DNA from: an uncultured Flavobacteriia bacterium
Lineage (GTDB): Bacteria; Bacteroidota; Bacteroidia; Flavobacteriales_D; Crocinitomicaceae
NCBI GenBank assembly: GCA_937975705.1
Contig: CALJTX010000039.1
Coordinates: 1 to 64,000 of the forward strand
Direction: 5' to 3'
DNA: 64,000 nt
Shown here one piece after another: positions 51,575 to 60,603 of this stretch; the stretch's first letter is position 1, and each line of letters opens with the position of its first letter. Below the pieces are notes generated by a model. It saw only the letters and a list, made by a program, of their open reading frames with translations, was not told the origin of the DNA and made no database searches. The position numbers and the translations under genes are program-made.

Positions 51575-53849
51575 TTTATTTGAAATTGATCCTTGGAAGA
51601 TCATCGAAAGCAAATTTGACCCGAGTAAACAACAACAAGCAGAAAGTATTTTCAGCATAGGCAATGGCTCTTTTGGCCAACGCGCCAATTTTGAAGAAAA
51701 ATATACAGGTTCCTCTTTGCAAGGAAGTTACATTGGAGGCGTCTACTACCCAGACAAAACGCGTGTGGGTTGGTGGAAAAATGGCTATCCAGAATATTTC
51801 GCCAAAGTTGTCAACTCCACCAACTGGATTGGTATAGACATCAGCATCGACGGCGAACAACTCGACCTCAACGTGCAGCAAGTGAAGTATTTTCACCGCG
51901 AGTTAGACATGCAAAATGGTTTGCTTAAAAGAACGGTTCGCGTTGTCTTTGGCAGCGGTAAAGAACTCGAAATCGAGAGCATTCGCTTTTGTTCTATGGC
52001 CCGCGAAGAAATCGCTGCTATTAGTTATGCAGTGACGCCCTTGAACTTCAGTGGCAATGTTAAATTTACGCCCTACATAGACGGAAATGTCAGCAACCAC
52101 GATGCCAACTACGACGAATTCTTTTGGATCGAAGACTCCCGAAAAGTTGATTTACAGAAGGGTATCTTGTGTACCCGCACCAAAAAAACTGACTTCTGTG
52201 TGGCCACCGCCATGCGTTTTAGCTTTTGGCGCGAGCAAGAACTCCTAACGATTCATCCAAATGTAGCGCAGCGCGATTTCTACGTAGAAAACAATTTTGA
52301 ACACTACCTAGAGCAAGGCGTGCGCTTTACGCTCAAAAAATACGTGGCGGTTACCTCCACAATCAACCATTCTGAATTTGAATTAGCAGCCAAAGCCATC
52401 AAACGCGTGCGCGATGCCTACACCACAGGTTTTGATACCTTGCGCGCCGAACACGAAGCCGCTTGGGCGGATATTTGGAAAAGTGCCGATATTTCTATTG
52501 AAGGCGATGTTGCTTCTCAGCAAGGCATTCGCTTCAATATCTTTCATTTATACCAAACCTACACGGGTAAAAACGCCAAGCTCAACATTGGTCCAAAAGG
52601 TTTTACTGGAGAAAAATACGGCGGCGCTACCTATTGGGACACCGAAGCGTATTGCTTGCCTTTCTATTTGAAAACAGCCGACCCGAAAGTGGCGCGTCAG
52701 CTTTTGGTTTACCGTTACAACCATTTAGACCGAGCTATTGAAAACGCTGAAAAGCTAGGTTTTAAAGACGGTGCAGCACTGTATCCGATGGTGACCATGA
52801 ACGGAGAAGAGTGTCACAACGAATGGGAAATTACTTTTGAAGAAATCCACCGAAATGGTGCCATAGCATTTGGTATTTACAATTATGTGCGCCATACCGG
52901 TGATCACGCTTACCTAGATACCTACGGCTTGCCTGTATTAGCAGGAATTGCGCGCTTTTGGGCGCAGCGCTTCAATTGGTCAGCAGCCAAGCAAGCATAT
53001 GTGATGCTCGGCGTTACAGGGCCTAACGAATACGAAAACAACGTCAACAACAACTGGTACACCAATTACATCGCACGTTGGTGCATCGCTTATTGCTTGG
53101 AGGTCAATGCGAAGGTCAAATCGGACCTTCCTCAAAAGTTGACCGTCAAGGAAATCGAAAAGTTTCAACACATCGCAGACAACGTCTACTTTCCAACATT
53201 AGAAGGAACTTCCATCTTCTTACAACAAGATGGTTTCATGGACAAAGAACAGTTGAGTGCCGCTGATATTCCGGTTGCAGAGCGTCCGATCAATCAGCAC
53301 TGGTCTTGGGACCGCATTTTGCGTTCTATATTTATCAAGCAGGCTGATGTATTGCAAGGACTTTATTTGTTTGAGGATCATTTCAATGAAGACATCATCC
53401 GCGAGAACTTTGATTTCTATGAGCCTAAAACGGTTCATGAATCTTCATTGTCTCCATGTGTGCACGTAATTTTGGCGGCCAAAATCAAGCGTTTAGACAA
53501 AGCCCTTGAATTGTATTTGCGCACAAGCCGTCTCGATTTAGATGATTACAACCACGAAGCAGACGAAGGCTTGCACATTACCTCGATGGCCGGAACCTGG
53601 ATGTCCGTTGTAGAAGGATTGGCGGGTGTGCGCGTTTACGAAGACAGCTTGTCTATCGACCCGCAGATCCCAAGTCCTTGGAAAAGCTATGCATTTCAAA
53701 TTCGCTATCAGAATCAACCCCTAGACATAGCGATCACTCAACAAAAAGTAACGATTACTAATTTAGGTTCGGCGCTGATATCATGTGAATTAGCGGGTAC
53801 TACCATTCAAATTGAGGCAGGAGCCCAGCATGAAGCAGCACTGAAGTAA
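51567..53849 (+). CDS. GH65 maltose phosphorylase
   Basis: 760 residues, the normal GH65 length, with no signal peptide, so it is cytosolic. FSIGNGSFGQRANFEEKY marks the N-terminal beta-sandwich. The (alpha/alpha)6 barrel holds TMNGEECHNEWEITFEEIHR and TGPNEYENNVNNNWYTN, in which Glu488 is the expected general acid. ATYWDTEAYCLPFYL and RPINQHWSWDR bind substrate and phosphate. It splits maltose with phosphate into glucose and beta-glucose 1-phosphate, which pgmB then converts. The ASN-rich NNVNNNW motif favours maltose over trehalose or kojibiose. It overlaps pgmB by 8 bp. Confidence 0.93.
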   Translation: MRNLFEIDPWKIIESKFDPSKQQQAESIFSIGNGSFGQRANFEEKYTGSSLQGSYIGGVYYPDKTRVGWWKNGYPEYFAKVVNSTNWIGIDISIDGEQLDLNVQQVKYFHRELDMQNGLLKRTVRVVFGSGKELEIESIRFCSMAREEIAAISYAVTPLNFSGNVKFTPYIDGNVSNHDANYDEFFWIEDSRKVDLQKGILCTRTKKTDFCVATAMRFSFWREQELLTIHPNVAQRDFYVENNFEHYLEQGVRFTLKKYVAVTSTINHSEFELAAKAIKRVRDAYTTGFDTLRAEHEAAWADIWKSADISIEGDVASQQGIRFNIFHLYQTYTGKNAKLNIGPKGFTGEKYGGATYWDTEAYCLPFYLKTADPKVARQLLVYRYNHLDRAIENAEKLGFKDGAALYPMVTMNGEECHNEWEITFEEIHRNGAIAFGIYNYVRHTGDHAYLDTYGLPVLAGIARFWAQRFNWSAAKQAYVMLGVTGPNEYENNVNNNWYTNYIARWCIAYCLEVNAKVKSDLPQKLTVKEIEKFQHIADNVYFPTLEGTSIFLQQDGFMDKEQLSAADIPVAERPINQHWSWDRILRSIFIKQADVLQGLYLFEDHFNEDIIRENFDFYEPKTVHESSLSPCVHVILAAKIKRLDKALELYLRTSRLDLDDYNHEADEGLHITSMAGTWMSVVEGLAGVRVYEDSLSIDPQIPSPWKSYAFQIRYQNQPLDIAITQQKVTITNLGSALISCELAGTTIQIEAGAQHEAALK

Positions 53850-53857
53850 TTCAGGTT

Positions 53858-56203
53858 GTGATGAAGAAATTATTGTTCTGTATTTTGGTGCTTTCGGGCT
53901 TCCAAAATGTGTCTGCGCAGGTCAATCCGACAAACCGTCAGGTGGTCTTGCAAGCCTATTGGTGGGATTACTGGAACAGCAACTTTCCCAACGGCTGGGC
54001 CAATTACCTTACCGAACTTGCGCCGCGTTTGGCGGAGTTAGGCGTAGATGCCGTCTGGATTCCACCAACAATCAAGAATGCGGGGACCAATAGCGTGGGT
54101 TACTCGCCTTTTGATCACTACGACCTCGGCGATAAATTTCAGAAGAACAGCACCAAAACCCGCATGGGCGACAAAGACGAACTCTTGCGCATGGTCGCTG
54201 TATTGCATGCCAATGGCATCGATGTGATCCAAGATGTGGTGCTCAATCATGTGAGCAACGCCGGAAGCGCCAACGGTTCTGGAGGTCAAGACCCCGCAGC
54301 TATGGACGATGGCCAAAACAACCGTTACAAAAATTTTAGGTACGTCAGTTTCAAGACCCCAGCTACAGCTGAAAGCGCAGCCAATTATTTGGCAAGAGAA
54401 GGGCGTTTTAGTAAAAACTGGCAAAACTTTTACCCCAATAACAACAATTTGTGCTGTACCAACGATATCAATTCGCCTTATTGGGGCCCTGATGTCTCCT
54501 TTGAAAGCAATGCTTTTGGCACCTCATCTAATGCTTTATATAATCCTTTGCAAAGTGCCGATTACATGCGTGCTGGCATGCGCAATTGGCTCATTTGGTA
54601 CAAAAAACAAGTCGGATTCGACGGCCTGCGTTTTGACGCTGTCAAGCATTTTCCGGCATATGTTTCAGAAGATGTGCTTTGGAACCTGCAATATGGTGCC
54701 ATGTGGGCAAGTGGTGGTCCAGAACTTTTTGCCGTGGGCGAATGGGTGGGGAGTACTGCCCAGCTCGATGCTTGGGCCGATGCGGTGCAGAACCGCGCCG
54801 GTACTTTTGATTTCAACTTGCGTTTTGCGCTATCCTCCATGGTGAGTAGCAATGGCAACTACGACCTCAGTCAAATACCCTCACAGCAGCAGCAAAACAG
54901 ACAGCGCACCGTTCCATTTGTCAATAACCACGATACTTTCAGACCGCAGCTCTCCGCTCAAGGTAACTACACTGGCTGGAACTCAGGCTCAGAACTCAGC
55001 CCGCACATCGAACCCAACGACGGTCGTAGTGCTGCCGCTCATGCCATTGCGTTGTCTGTAGATGGCGCACCGCAGCTCTTTTTTGAAGATCTCTTTGATA
55101 TTGGCTACAACGGCAATCGTTTTGGTCACACGCCTACCGATGCAAGTGCTTTACCCGTGGACAGCGATATCGAGAATTTGTTGTGGTGCCATCAAAACTT
55201 GCATTTCAAAGAGGGAGCATATTTTGTGCGTTGGCAAGCGCCAGATGCGCTCGTGATTGAACGCGGTGCAAAAGCACTAATTGGCATCACCGATAGCTGG
55301 ACCCAATGGCAAAACTTAACGGGTGTGCAAACCAATTGGCCCGACGGAACCATTCTTGTCGATTATTCTGGTGCAAACGGCAGCGCTACTGCAACGGTTT
55401 ACGGTGGTGGCAAAGTCAATATTGCCATCCCACCTTGCGACGGCAGCGCTAGTTTAGGCCGCAGAGGTTACTGCGTTTGGGCGCCCCAAGGCATTGCCAC
55501 CAATTACCAACGCCCAGCAAAAAATGTAGTTCAAGAATGGGAAATGAACGACGATCTCGGCGACCGCCACGCCAATTCTTTGCAGCAAGGCGGTAAATTA
55601 CCCAATAACAGCTTGGAATGCCGTGTAGTAGGGCGTATTTATGCCAAGGCAGGAGTGACCGTTCAAATTGAATGGTATCCGAGTGCGCCGAATTTGGCAC
55701 TCACACTTGGTGTTTTAGATAAAAACTGCACGCCTCTTGATTCTTTAACACAAGCGGGCAACGGTATTTTTACTTTTACACCCACTTATAGCGGTTGGTT
55801 TACTATTCGTCTGCGCAACGCAACAGCCAACCAAGCTGGGCAGCATTGTTGGGTAAAAGCCATTTATGAGGCACCTGCGGTGGTGCAGACCAACGAGGTG
55901 AAAAACAAATGTGCTTGTGCCTTTACGGAACCGGGGATTGGTTTGGAGGAGTTTTCTGAATTGGATATCAATGTTTACCCAAATCCGACGAATGGTCAGT
56001 TTAAAATTGCACTTTCAGAAGGTCTCCAATTAGAAAAATTGGCCCTTATCGATGCTTTAGGAAAGTCAAATGCCGTGCATTTTAGCGCTGTAAGTGCTCA
56101 AGAATATCAAGTGCAACTTAATGATTTTGACAATGGTTTGTATTGGCTTGCCATTCAAACCAATCAAGGAAAAATCTTTAAGTCCATTGAGTTGACGCGC
56201 TAA
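53858..56203 (+). CDS. T9SS-secreted GH13 alpha-amylase
   Basis: 781 residues: signal MMKKLLFCILVLSGFQNVSA, then a GH13 barrel of the bacterial liquefying type. Visible sites are WIPPTIKNAG, VIQDVVLNHVSNAG, GLRFDAVKHF (Asp260), FAVGEWVG (Glu295) and FVNNHDTFRP (Asp359). The beta-sandwich domain C runs to about 550, followed by an extra beta-domain. The C-terminal sorting domain starts VYPNPTNGQFKIALSEGL and ends GLYWLAIQTNQGKIFKSIEL. It is exported by T9SS and should cut starch outside the cell, feeding the permease and phosphorylase. It is the last gene of the operon, 8 bp after GH65. Confidence 0.93.
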   Translation: MMKKLLFCILVLSGFQNVSAQVNPTNRQVVLQAYWWDYWNSNFPNGWANYLTELAPRLAELGVDAVWIPPTIKNAGTNSVGYSPFDHYDLGDKFQKNSTKTRMGDKDELLRMVAVLHANGIDVIQDVVLNHVSNAGSANGSGGQDPAAMDDGQNNRYKNFRYVSFKTPATAESAANYLAREGRFSKNWQNFYPNNNNLCCTNDINSPYWGPDVSFESNAFGTSSNALYNPLQSADYMRAGMRNWLIWYKKQVGFDGLRFDAVKHFPAYVSEDVLWNLQYGAMWASGGPELFAVGEWVGSTAQLDAWADAVQNRAGTFDFNLRFALSSMVSSNGNYDLSQIPSQQQQNRQRTVPFVNNHDTFRPQLSAQGNYTGWNSGSELSPHIEPNDGRSAAAHAIALSVDGAPQLFFEDLFDIGYNGNRFGHTPTDASALPVDSDIENLLWCHQNLHFKEGAYFVRWQAPDALVIERGAKALIGITDSWTQWQNLTGVQTNWPDGTILVDYSGANGSATATVYGGGKVNIAIPPCDGSASLGRRGYCVWAPQGIATNYQRPAKNVVQEWEMNDDLGDRHANSLQQGGKLPNNSLECRVVGRIYAKAGVTVQIEWYPSAPNLALTLGVLDKNCTPLDSLTQAGNGIFTFTPTYSGWFTIRLRNATANQAGQHCWVKAIYEAPAVVQTNEVKNKCACAFTEPGIGLEEFSELDINVYPNPTNGQFKIALSEGLQLEKLALIDALGKSNAVHFSAVSAQEYQVQLNDFDNGLYWLAIQTNQGKIFKSIELTR

Positions 56204-56572
56204 TTAGTCGACGGTCAGATGTCCTTTTGCGTAGGTGTAAAGACGGCTGCGTTCGGCAACTTCTCTGCGAAAATATGCCTCTTGCTTTTTGGGAATAAAG
56301 CGTTTTTTGTGCTGGCCCAGCAGCAATACATTCAGGATTTTTTTGCCCCAATTGTAAGCAGGTAGATAGTTTTCATCGATGGGGGCTCTTTGTTCCAGAC
56401 TCTGATGAAGATCGGGATGCAGCCCCATCTGCAACAATTGCTTGCGCACTTGCTCTGAACGCTCATTGAATTTATGAAGGTGATCGGGGTCGATTTCCTT
56501 GAGTTTGGCAATTCGGTTTGCCTGAAACGCTAAATCCAGAAAGGCACGCTCTAATTCTTCAATCGTCATCAT
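56204..56572 (-). CDS. Hypothetical helical protein, 122 aa
   Basis: A short, highly charged and mainly helical protein starting MMTIEELERAFLDLAFQANR, with no signal peptide or membrane segment. The C-terminal half (NWGKKILNVLLLGQHKKRFIPKKQEAYFRREVAE) is basic. I recognise no family motif. It lies directly after the TlyA gene (17 bp) on the same strand and ends next to the convergent amylase stop, so it is probably co-transcribed with the rRNA methyltransferase gene. A nucleic-acid-related role is only a guess. Confidence 0.6.
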   Translation of the reverse strand: MMTIEELERAFLDLAFQANRIAKLKEIDPDHLHKFNERSEQVRKQLLQMGLHPDLHQSLEQRAPIDENYLPAYNWGKKILNVLLLGQHKKRFIPKKQEAYFRREVAERSRLYTYAKGHLTVD

Positions 56573-56589
56573 GATGCTGCAAAAATAGC

Positions 56590-57324
56590 TTAAATCTTTT
56601 CAAAGTAGCCCAAAAATTCTGCGTTGCCATCGCCGCCGAGAATAGGGGAGTTGGTGTAGCCTTTCCATTGCAATTGATTGCGCAGGGCCATTTGCTTGAT
56701 GTTTTCGAGAAGCGCAGGGTACTGAGTTGTGTCCTTGACCACGCCTGCTTTGTTCAAAGAACCTGGACCAAGTTCAAATTGTGGCTTGACCAACAGGATA
56801 ACAGTTGCCTTCTCTTTGAGAAAAGGAATGGTAAAGGGCAGGACTTTTTCAAGTGAAATAAAAGAGACATCTACCACCAAGCCATCTACTTGTTCTGCAA
56901 TCAGCTTTGCAGTGAGGTCGCGGGCATGCGTTTTTTCTAAATTGATGACGCGCGGGTCTGCTTTGATTTTGTCGTGCAATTGTTTTTGCCCTACATCTAC
57001 ACAATAGGCTTTAGCCAAGCCTCGGTCGAGGAGTACTTCTGTAAAGCCACCCGTGCTGGCGCCTAAATCGATAAAAGTTTGGTCCTTGACCTCAATTTTC
57101 CAAAAATCAAGAGCGGCAATCAATTTAAAGGCAGCTCTCGAAACCCAAGGAATTTCTTCAGCTAAAAGTTCGATAACGGCATCGGTAGGAACTTTCTTTC
57201 CGGGCTTGGAAAACAGCTTGCCATTGACCTTCACGCCGTATTTTTTGATGATTTCTTCGGCGCGTACTCTGGTACTGACCAAGCCGCGCTCCAGTATTAT
57301 TTTATCAATGCGTTCTTCTTCCAT
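56590..57324 (-). CDS. tlyA: TlyA-family rRNA methyltransferase
   Basis: 244 residues from ATG 57324: an N-terminal S4 RNA-binding domain (RIDKIILERGLVSTRVRAEE then IIKKYGVKVNG), followed by an FtsJ-like SAM methyltransferase fold (TFIDLGASTGGFTEVLLDRG as the SAM loop, LVVDVSFISLEKVL, LVKPQFELGPG). TlyA proteins 2'-O-methylate cytidines in ribosomal RNA. A longer reading from 57381 would overlap the upstream lipoprotein gene and adds nothing conserved, so I reject it. It sits between two small genes on the same strand, with a 20-bp gap upstream. Confidence 0.88.
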   Translation of the reverse strand: MEEERIDKIILERGLVSTRVRAEEIIKKYGVKVNGKLFSKPGKKVPTDAVIELLAEEIPWVSRAAFKLIAALDFWKIEVKDQTFIDLGASTGGFTEVLLDRGLAKAYCVDVGQKQLHDKIKADPRVINLEKTHARDLTAKLIAEQVDGLVVDVSFISLEKVLPFTIPFLKEKATVILLVKPQFELGPGSLNKAGVVKDTTQYPALLENIKQMALRNQLQWKGYTNSPILGGDGNAEFLGYFEKI

Positions 57325-57344
57325 GTGTTTTGCTTCGTTTAGGT

Positions 57345-57809
57345 CTAGTAGGGGTACAGATAAAGGATTTTTTCTGACCAACCTTCGAGCTGAAGATAAA
57401 TCGGATTGTCTTTTACTTTTTTGTTGCTCAGCGCGCTGATATCTATTTTGAGCCAGCCACTTGGTGAGTTGTATTCGCTCTTTTCCACTTGGTCATTGGA
57501 GATGATTTGACAAGACCGATTAGGAGGAAAGGTTTTTAAAATTGCACTGCGCCCCACCATTTCTAGGCGCCCGTTAGCTGAAAAATTGTGGTATTGAATC
57601 CATAAGTAGTTTTCTTCCAAGTAGAGGGAGTCAATGGTGAAGGTGGCTATTGGATTTGACATGCGTTCGTCGTCAATGCGCGCTTCGCTAATTGCCAAAG
57701 GGTGTTTTGAGGTTGGTTCGCTCGGGTATTTCAATGTTTGGACGCTTTTTTGAGAAAGACTACAGCTCCATAAAAGCAAAAGGCTTAAAGTAAATAGGAT
57801 ATATTTCAT
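57345..57809 (-). CDS. Small lipoprotein of unknown function
   Basis: 154 residues with a lipobox (MKYILFTLSLLLLWSCSLSQ), so Cys16 should be lipidated. The mature part is beta-rich (TFTIDSLYLEENYLWIQYHNFS, PSGWLKIDISALSNKKVKDNPIYLQLEGW), possibly a small sandwich domain. I recognise no named family. It precedes the TlyA gene by 20 bp and is divergent from rimO. An envelope role is likely, but nothing more can be said. Confidence 0.65.
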   Translation of the reverse strand: MKYILFTLSLLLLWSCSLSQKSVQTLKYPSEPTSKHPLAISEARIDDERMSNPIATFTIDSLYLEENYLWIQYHNFSANGRLEMVGRSAILKTFPPNRSCQIISNDQVEKSEYNSPSGWLKIDISALSNKKVKDNPIYLQLEGWSEKILYLYPY

Positions 57810-57876
57810 AACTATGGTGCTAATGCAAGCTCAAAAGTAATACCATTTGCGCAAAGAGTCCTATTTTTGTAACCGA

Positions 57877-59190
57877 ATGAAGACGAAAACCCTTAAAAAG
57901 AACAAAGTCAATGTGGTCACACTTGGCTGTTCTAAAAACACCTTTGACTCTGAAGTATTGATGGCCCAACTCAAAGCCAATCAGTTTGAGGTCGAGCACG
58001 AAGCCCAACAAGACGATTCCGAAATTGTTATCATCAATACTTGCGGCTTCATTGACAACGCCAAGCAAGAGTCTATCGATACCATTTTGCGCTACGCAGA
58101 AGCCAAACAAGAAGGTTTGGTAGAAAAAGTATACGTCACCGGGTGTTTGTCTGAGCGTTACCGCGATGAACTCGAGCTCGAAATCCCGGAGGTTGATGCC
58201 TATTTTGGAACGCGCGAACTGCCGCGTTTGCTCAAAACGCTCAAAGCCGACTACAAACACGAACTTGTTGGCGAGCGCATCCTCACCACACCCACGCATT
58301 ATGCCTATTTCAAAATTGCCGAAGGCTGTGACCGCCCTTGCTCTTTTTGTGCCATTCCACTGATGCGCGGCGGGCACCAATCAACGCCCATCGAAGATTT
58401 GGTTTTTCAAGCCAAAGGTTTGGTGGCAAAAGGTGTAAAAGAAATCATGCTCATTGCCCAAGACCTCACTTATTATGGTCTGGATCTCTATAAAAAACGT
58501 GCGCTTTCAGACTTGCTGAAGCAACTTTCCGATATTGATGGCTTGGAGTGGATCCGCCTTCACTATGCGTATCCGTCTGGTTTTCCGATGGATGTACTTG
58601 AAGTGATGGCCGAGCGCGACAATATTTGCAAGTATCTTGATATGCCATTGCAACACGGTTCTACCCGAATTTTACAGGCCATGCGCCGTGGCATTACCCG
58701 TGAAAAAACCGAAGAATTGGTCGCGACCATCCGTGCCAAAGTGCCGGGCTTGGCCTTGCGCACCACGTTAATCGCTGGCTATCCTTCAGAAACCGAAGCC
58801 GATTTCCAAGAAATGTACGATTTCGTCGAGCGCACGCGTTTTGACCGCCTGGGCATCTTTACGTACTCCCACGAAGAAAACACGCACGCGTATCAATTTA
58901 CCGATGACGTCGAGGCAGCCATTAAAAAAGAGCGCGCCGATGTCATTATGGAATTGCAAAGTGGCATTTCTTATGAGCTCAATCAGCGCAAAGTAGGAAA
59001 AGAATTCAAGGTGCTTTTTGACCGCGCTGAGGGCGACTACTTTATTGGCCGTTCAGAATTTGATTCTCCAGAGGTAGACAACGAAGTATTGGTAAAAAAA
59101 TCGGCAGGCTATGTTCGATTGGGCGATTTTTCGCGTGTACTGATCACCAGCGCAGATCACTACGATCTCTATGGGGACCTCATACTATGA
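57877..59190 (+). CDS. rimO: Ribosomal protein S12 methylthiotransferase RimO
   Basis: 437 residues from ATG 57877. The UPF0004 N-terminal domain (VNVVTLGCSKNTFDSEVLMAQL) supplies three Cys for the second cluster. The radical-SAM domain holds the EGCDRPCSFCAIP motif (Cys151, Cys155, Cys158), and the C-terminal TRAM domain ends the chain (KVLFDRAEGDYFIGRSEFDSPEVD). RimO rather than MiaB is indicated by CSKNTFDSE and the TLIAGYPSETEADFQE segment. The enzyme adds a methylthio group to an Asp of S12. Upstream in-frame bases to 57847 are rejected because the conserved part starts at 57877. It overlaps the next gene by 4 bp. Confidence 0.93.
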   Translation: MKTKTLKKNKVNVVTLGCSKNTFDSEVLMAQLKANQFEVEHEAQQDDSEIVIINTCGFIDNAKQESIDTILRYAEAKQEGLVEKVYVTGCLSERYRDELELEIPEVDAYFGTRELPRLLKTLKADYKHELVGERILTTPTHYAYFKIAEGCDRPCSFCAIPLMRGGHQSTPIEDLVFQAKGLVAKGVKEIMLIAQDLTYYGLDLYKKRALSDLLKQLSDIDGLEWIRLHYAYPSGFPMDVLEVMAERDNICKYLDMPLQHGSTRILQAMRRGITREKTEELVATIRAKVPGLALRTTLIAGYPSETEADFQEMYDFVERTRFDRLGIFTYSHEENTHAYQFTDDVEAAIKKERADVIMELQSGISYELNQRKVGKEFKVLFDRAEGDYFIGRSEFDSPEVDNEVLVKKSAGYVRLGDFSRVLITSADHYDLYGDLIL

Positions 59191-59852
59191 TGTTGAAAGT
59201 TGCAACTTTTTTATTGTTGGGTTTGGTGCTGCTGTCTTGCGGTCGAGAAAACCACGCCCGCATGGATCAATTTGATTTGCTCGAGCAAAGTGCAAAGTCA
59301 GAACCCATCAAGCACTTCAATGTAAAACTAAACTGCGATAGCATTCAAATCGACTATCCTTATTTCGGAGGCCATTCTTTCTCCAAATTAATGCAGCACT
59401 TGCTCAAAAAAGATACTTTAGGCGCTTTTTGTGTGGGGCAGCGCAATGTCCACATTCGCTACCAAGTGCTGTGGGCTACAGACAAAGTACTCAGCATGAA
59501 CCAAGAAGTTTGGCTAGATTGCCCGATGTCTGAGGGCCCTCGAAAAACAGTCGTCAATTATTTGTTCACACGTCAAGGCATGCAAATTTCAAGACTCTTA
59601 CTAGAAGGATCGCCTGGTCTATTGCAAACCATTCAAGTGGCCTTGCGCAAGCGCCAGTCAACCTACTGCAGCGCGCCAAAAATTGAAGAAGTCTTTCCGA
59701 TCATTAAAGCGGGCAGGGTGGAGGTTACCCCGCATTATGCCAGTTCGCTTTGCGACACCACATTTAAAAGAAAGGGCATTCGCCGCGAAGATTTGCGCAT
59801 CATATCTAACAAGACTTTTCTATCTTTGAATCAAAATAACAACAAAAAATAA
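59187..59852 (+). CDS. Lipoprotein of unknown function
   Basis: 221 residues with a lipobox ending LVLLSCGR, so lipidation is expected near residue 18. The mature part contains four further Cys and a Tyr-rich segment (QIDYPYFGGHSFSKLMQHLL), with no named domain. The gene overlaps rimO by 4 bp and lies one base before fabG, so it is translated in a housekeeping operon. The association is probably positional rather than functional. Confidence 0.65.
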   Translation: MMLKVATFLLLGLVLLSCGRENHARMDQFDLLEQSAKSEPIKHFNVKLNCDSIQIDYPYFGGHSFSKLMQHLLKKDTLGAFCVGQRNVHIRYQVLWATDKVLSMNQEVWLDCPMSEGPRKTVVNYLFTRQGMQISRLLLEGSPGLLQTIQVALRKRQSTYCSAPKIEEVFPIIKAGRVEVTPHYASSLCDTTFKRKGIRREDLRIISNKTFLSLNQNNNKK

Positions 59853-59853
59853 C

Positions 59854-60600
59854 ATGGGATTACTAGACAACAAAGTGGTATTAATTACAGGTGCCTCACG
59901 CGGCATTGGTAAAGCAATCGCAGAAACTTGCGTTCAACAAGGCGCAACTGTTGCATTCACCTACTTATCTTCTGAAGAAAAAGCACGTGCACTAGAGGCA
60001 GAACTTACTGCTAATGGCGGAATAGCGAAAGGCTTTCGCTCAGATGCTTCTAATTTTGACCAAGCACAACAACTCGTAGACGACGTTGTGGCTGCTTTTG
60101 GCACCGTAGATGTACTTGTCAATAACGCCGGAATTACCCGCGACACCCTTTTGATGCGCATGACTGAAGAACAATGGGATGAAGTCATCAATACCAATCT
60201 TAAATCTGCGTTTAACCTCACCAAAGCGGTTCAAAAGCCAATGCTCAAAGCGCGCTCAGGCTCTATCATCAATATGAGTTCTGTTGTAGGTGTGAAAGGA
60301 AACGCAGGACAGTCCAACTACGCAGCTTCTAAAGCAGGTCTCATTGGTTTCACCAAATCGATTGCAGCTGAGCTTGGCTCGCGCAATATCCGTTGCAATG
60401 CCATTGCGCCGGGCTTCATTGAAACCGAAATGACCGAAGTACTCGATCAAGACGTAGTGGCTTCTTGGCGCAACAGCATTCCGCTCAAGCGCGGTGGCCA
60501 GCCAGTAGATGTTGCCAATGCAACGGTCTTCTTGGCATCTGATTTGTCTGCTTACATTACCGGCCAAACGCTACATGTTTGCGGCGGCATGCTCATGTAA
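59854..60600 (+). CDS. fabG: 3-oxoacyl-ACP reductase FabG (SDR family)
   Basis: 248 residues with the NAD(P)-binding GASRGIGKAIAE loop (14-25), NNAGITRD and the Ser-Tyr-Lys catalytic triad in NMSSVVGVKGNAGQSNYAAS followed by Lys. NAIAPGFIETEMT and FLASDLSAYITGQTLHVCGG complete the classical FabG pattern. It reduces 3-ketoacyl-ACP with NADPH in fatty-acid synthesis. A genome usually encodes several SDRs; this one matches FabG throughout. Confidence 0.93.
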   Translation: MGLLDNKVVLITGASRGIGKAIAETCVQQGATVAFTYLSSEEKARALEAELTANGGIAKGFRSDASNFDQAQQLVDDVVAAFGTVDVLVNNAGITRDTLLMRMTEEQWDEVINTNLKSAFNLTKAVQKPMLKARSGSIINMSSVVGVKGNAGQSNYAASKAGLIGFTKSIAAELGSRNIRCNAIAPGFIETEMTEVLDQDVVASWRNSIPLKRGGQPVDVANATVFLASDLSAYITGQTLHVCGGMLM

Positions 60601-60603
60601 ACT

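Noticed and set aside
57820..58380. 186-aa minus-strand frame over rimO
   Set aside because: It lies opposite the conserved RimO N-terminal and radical-SAM motifs and has no independent support.
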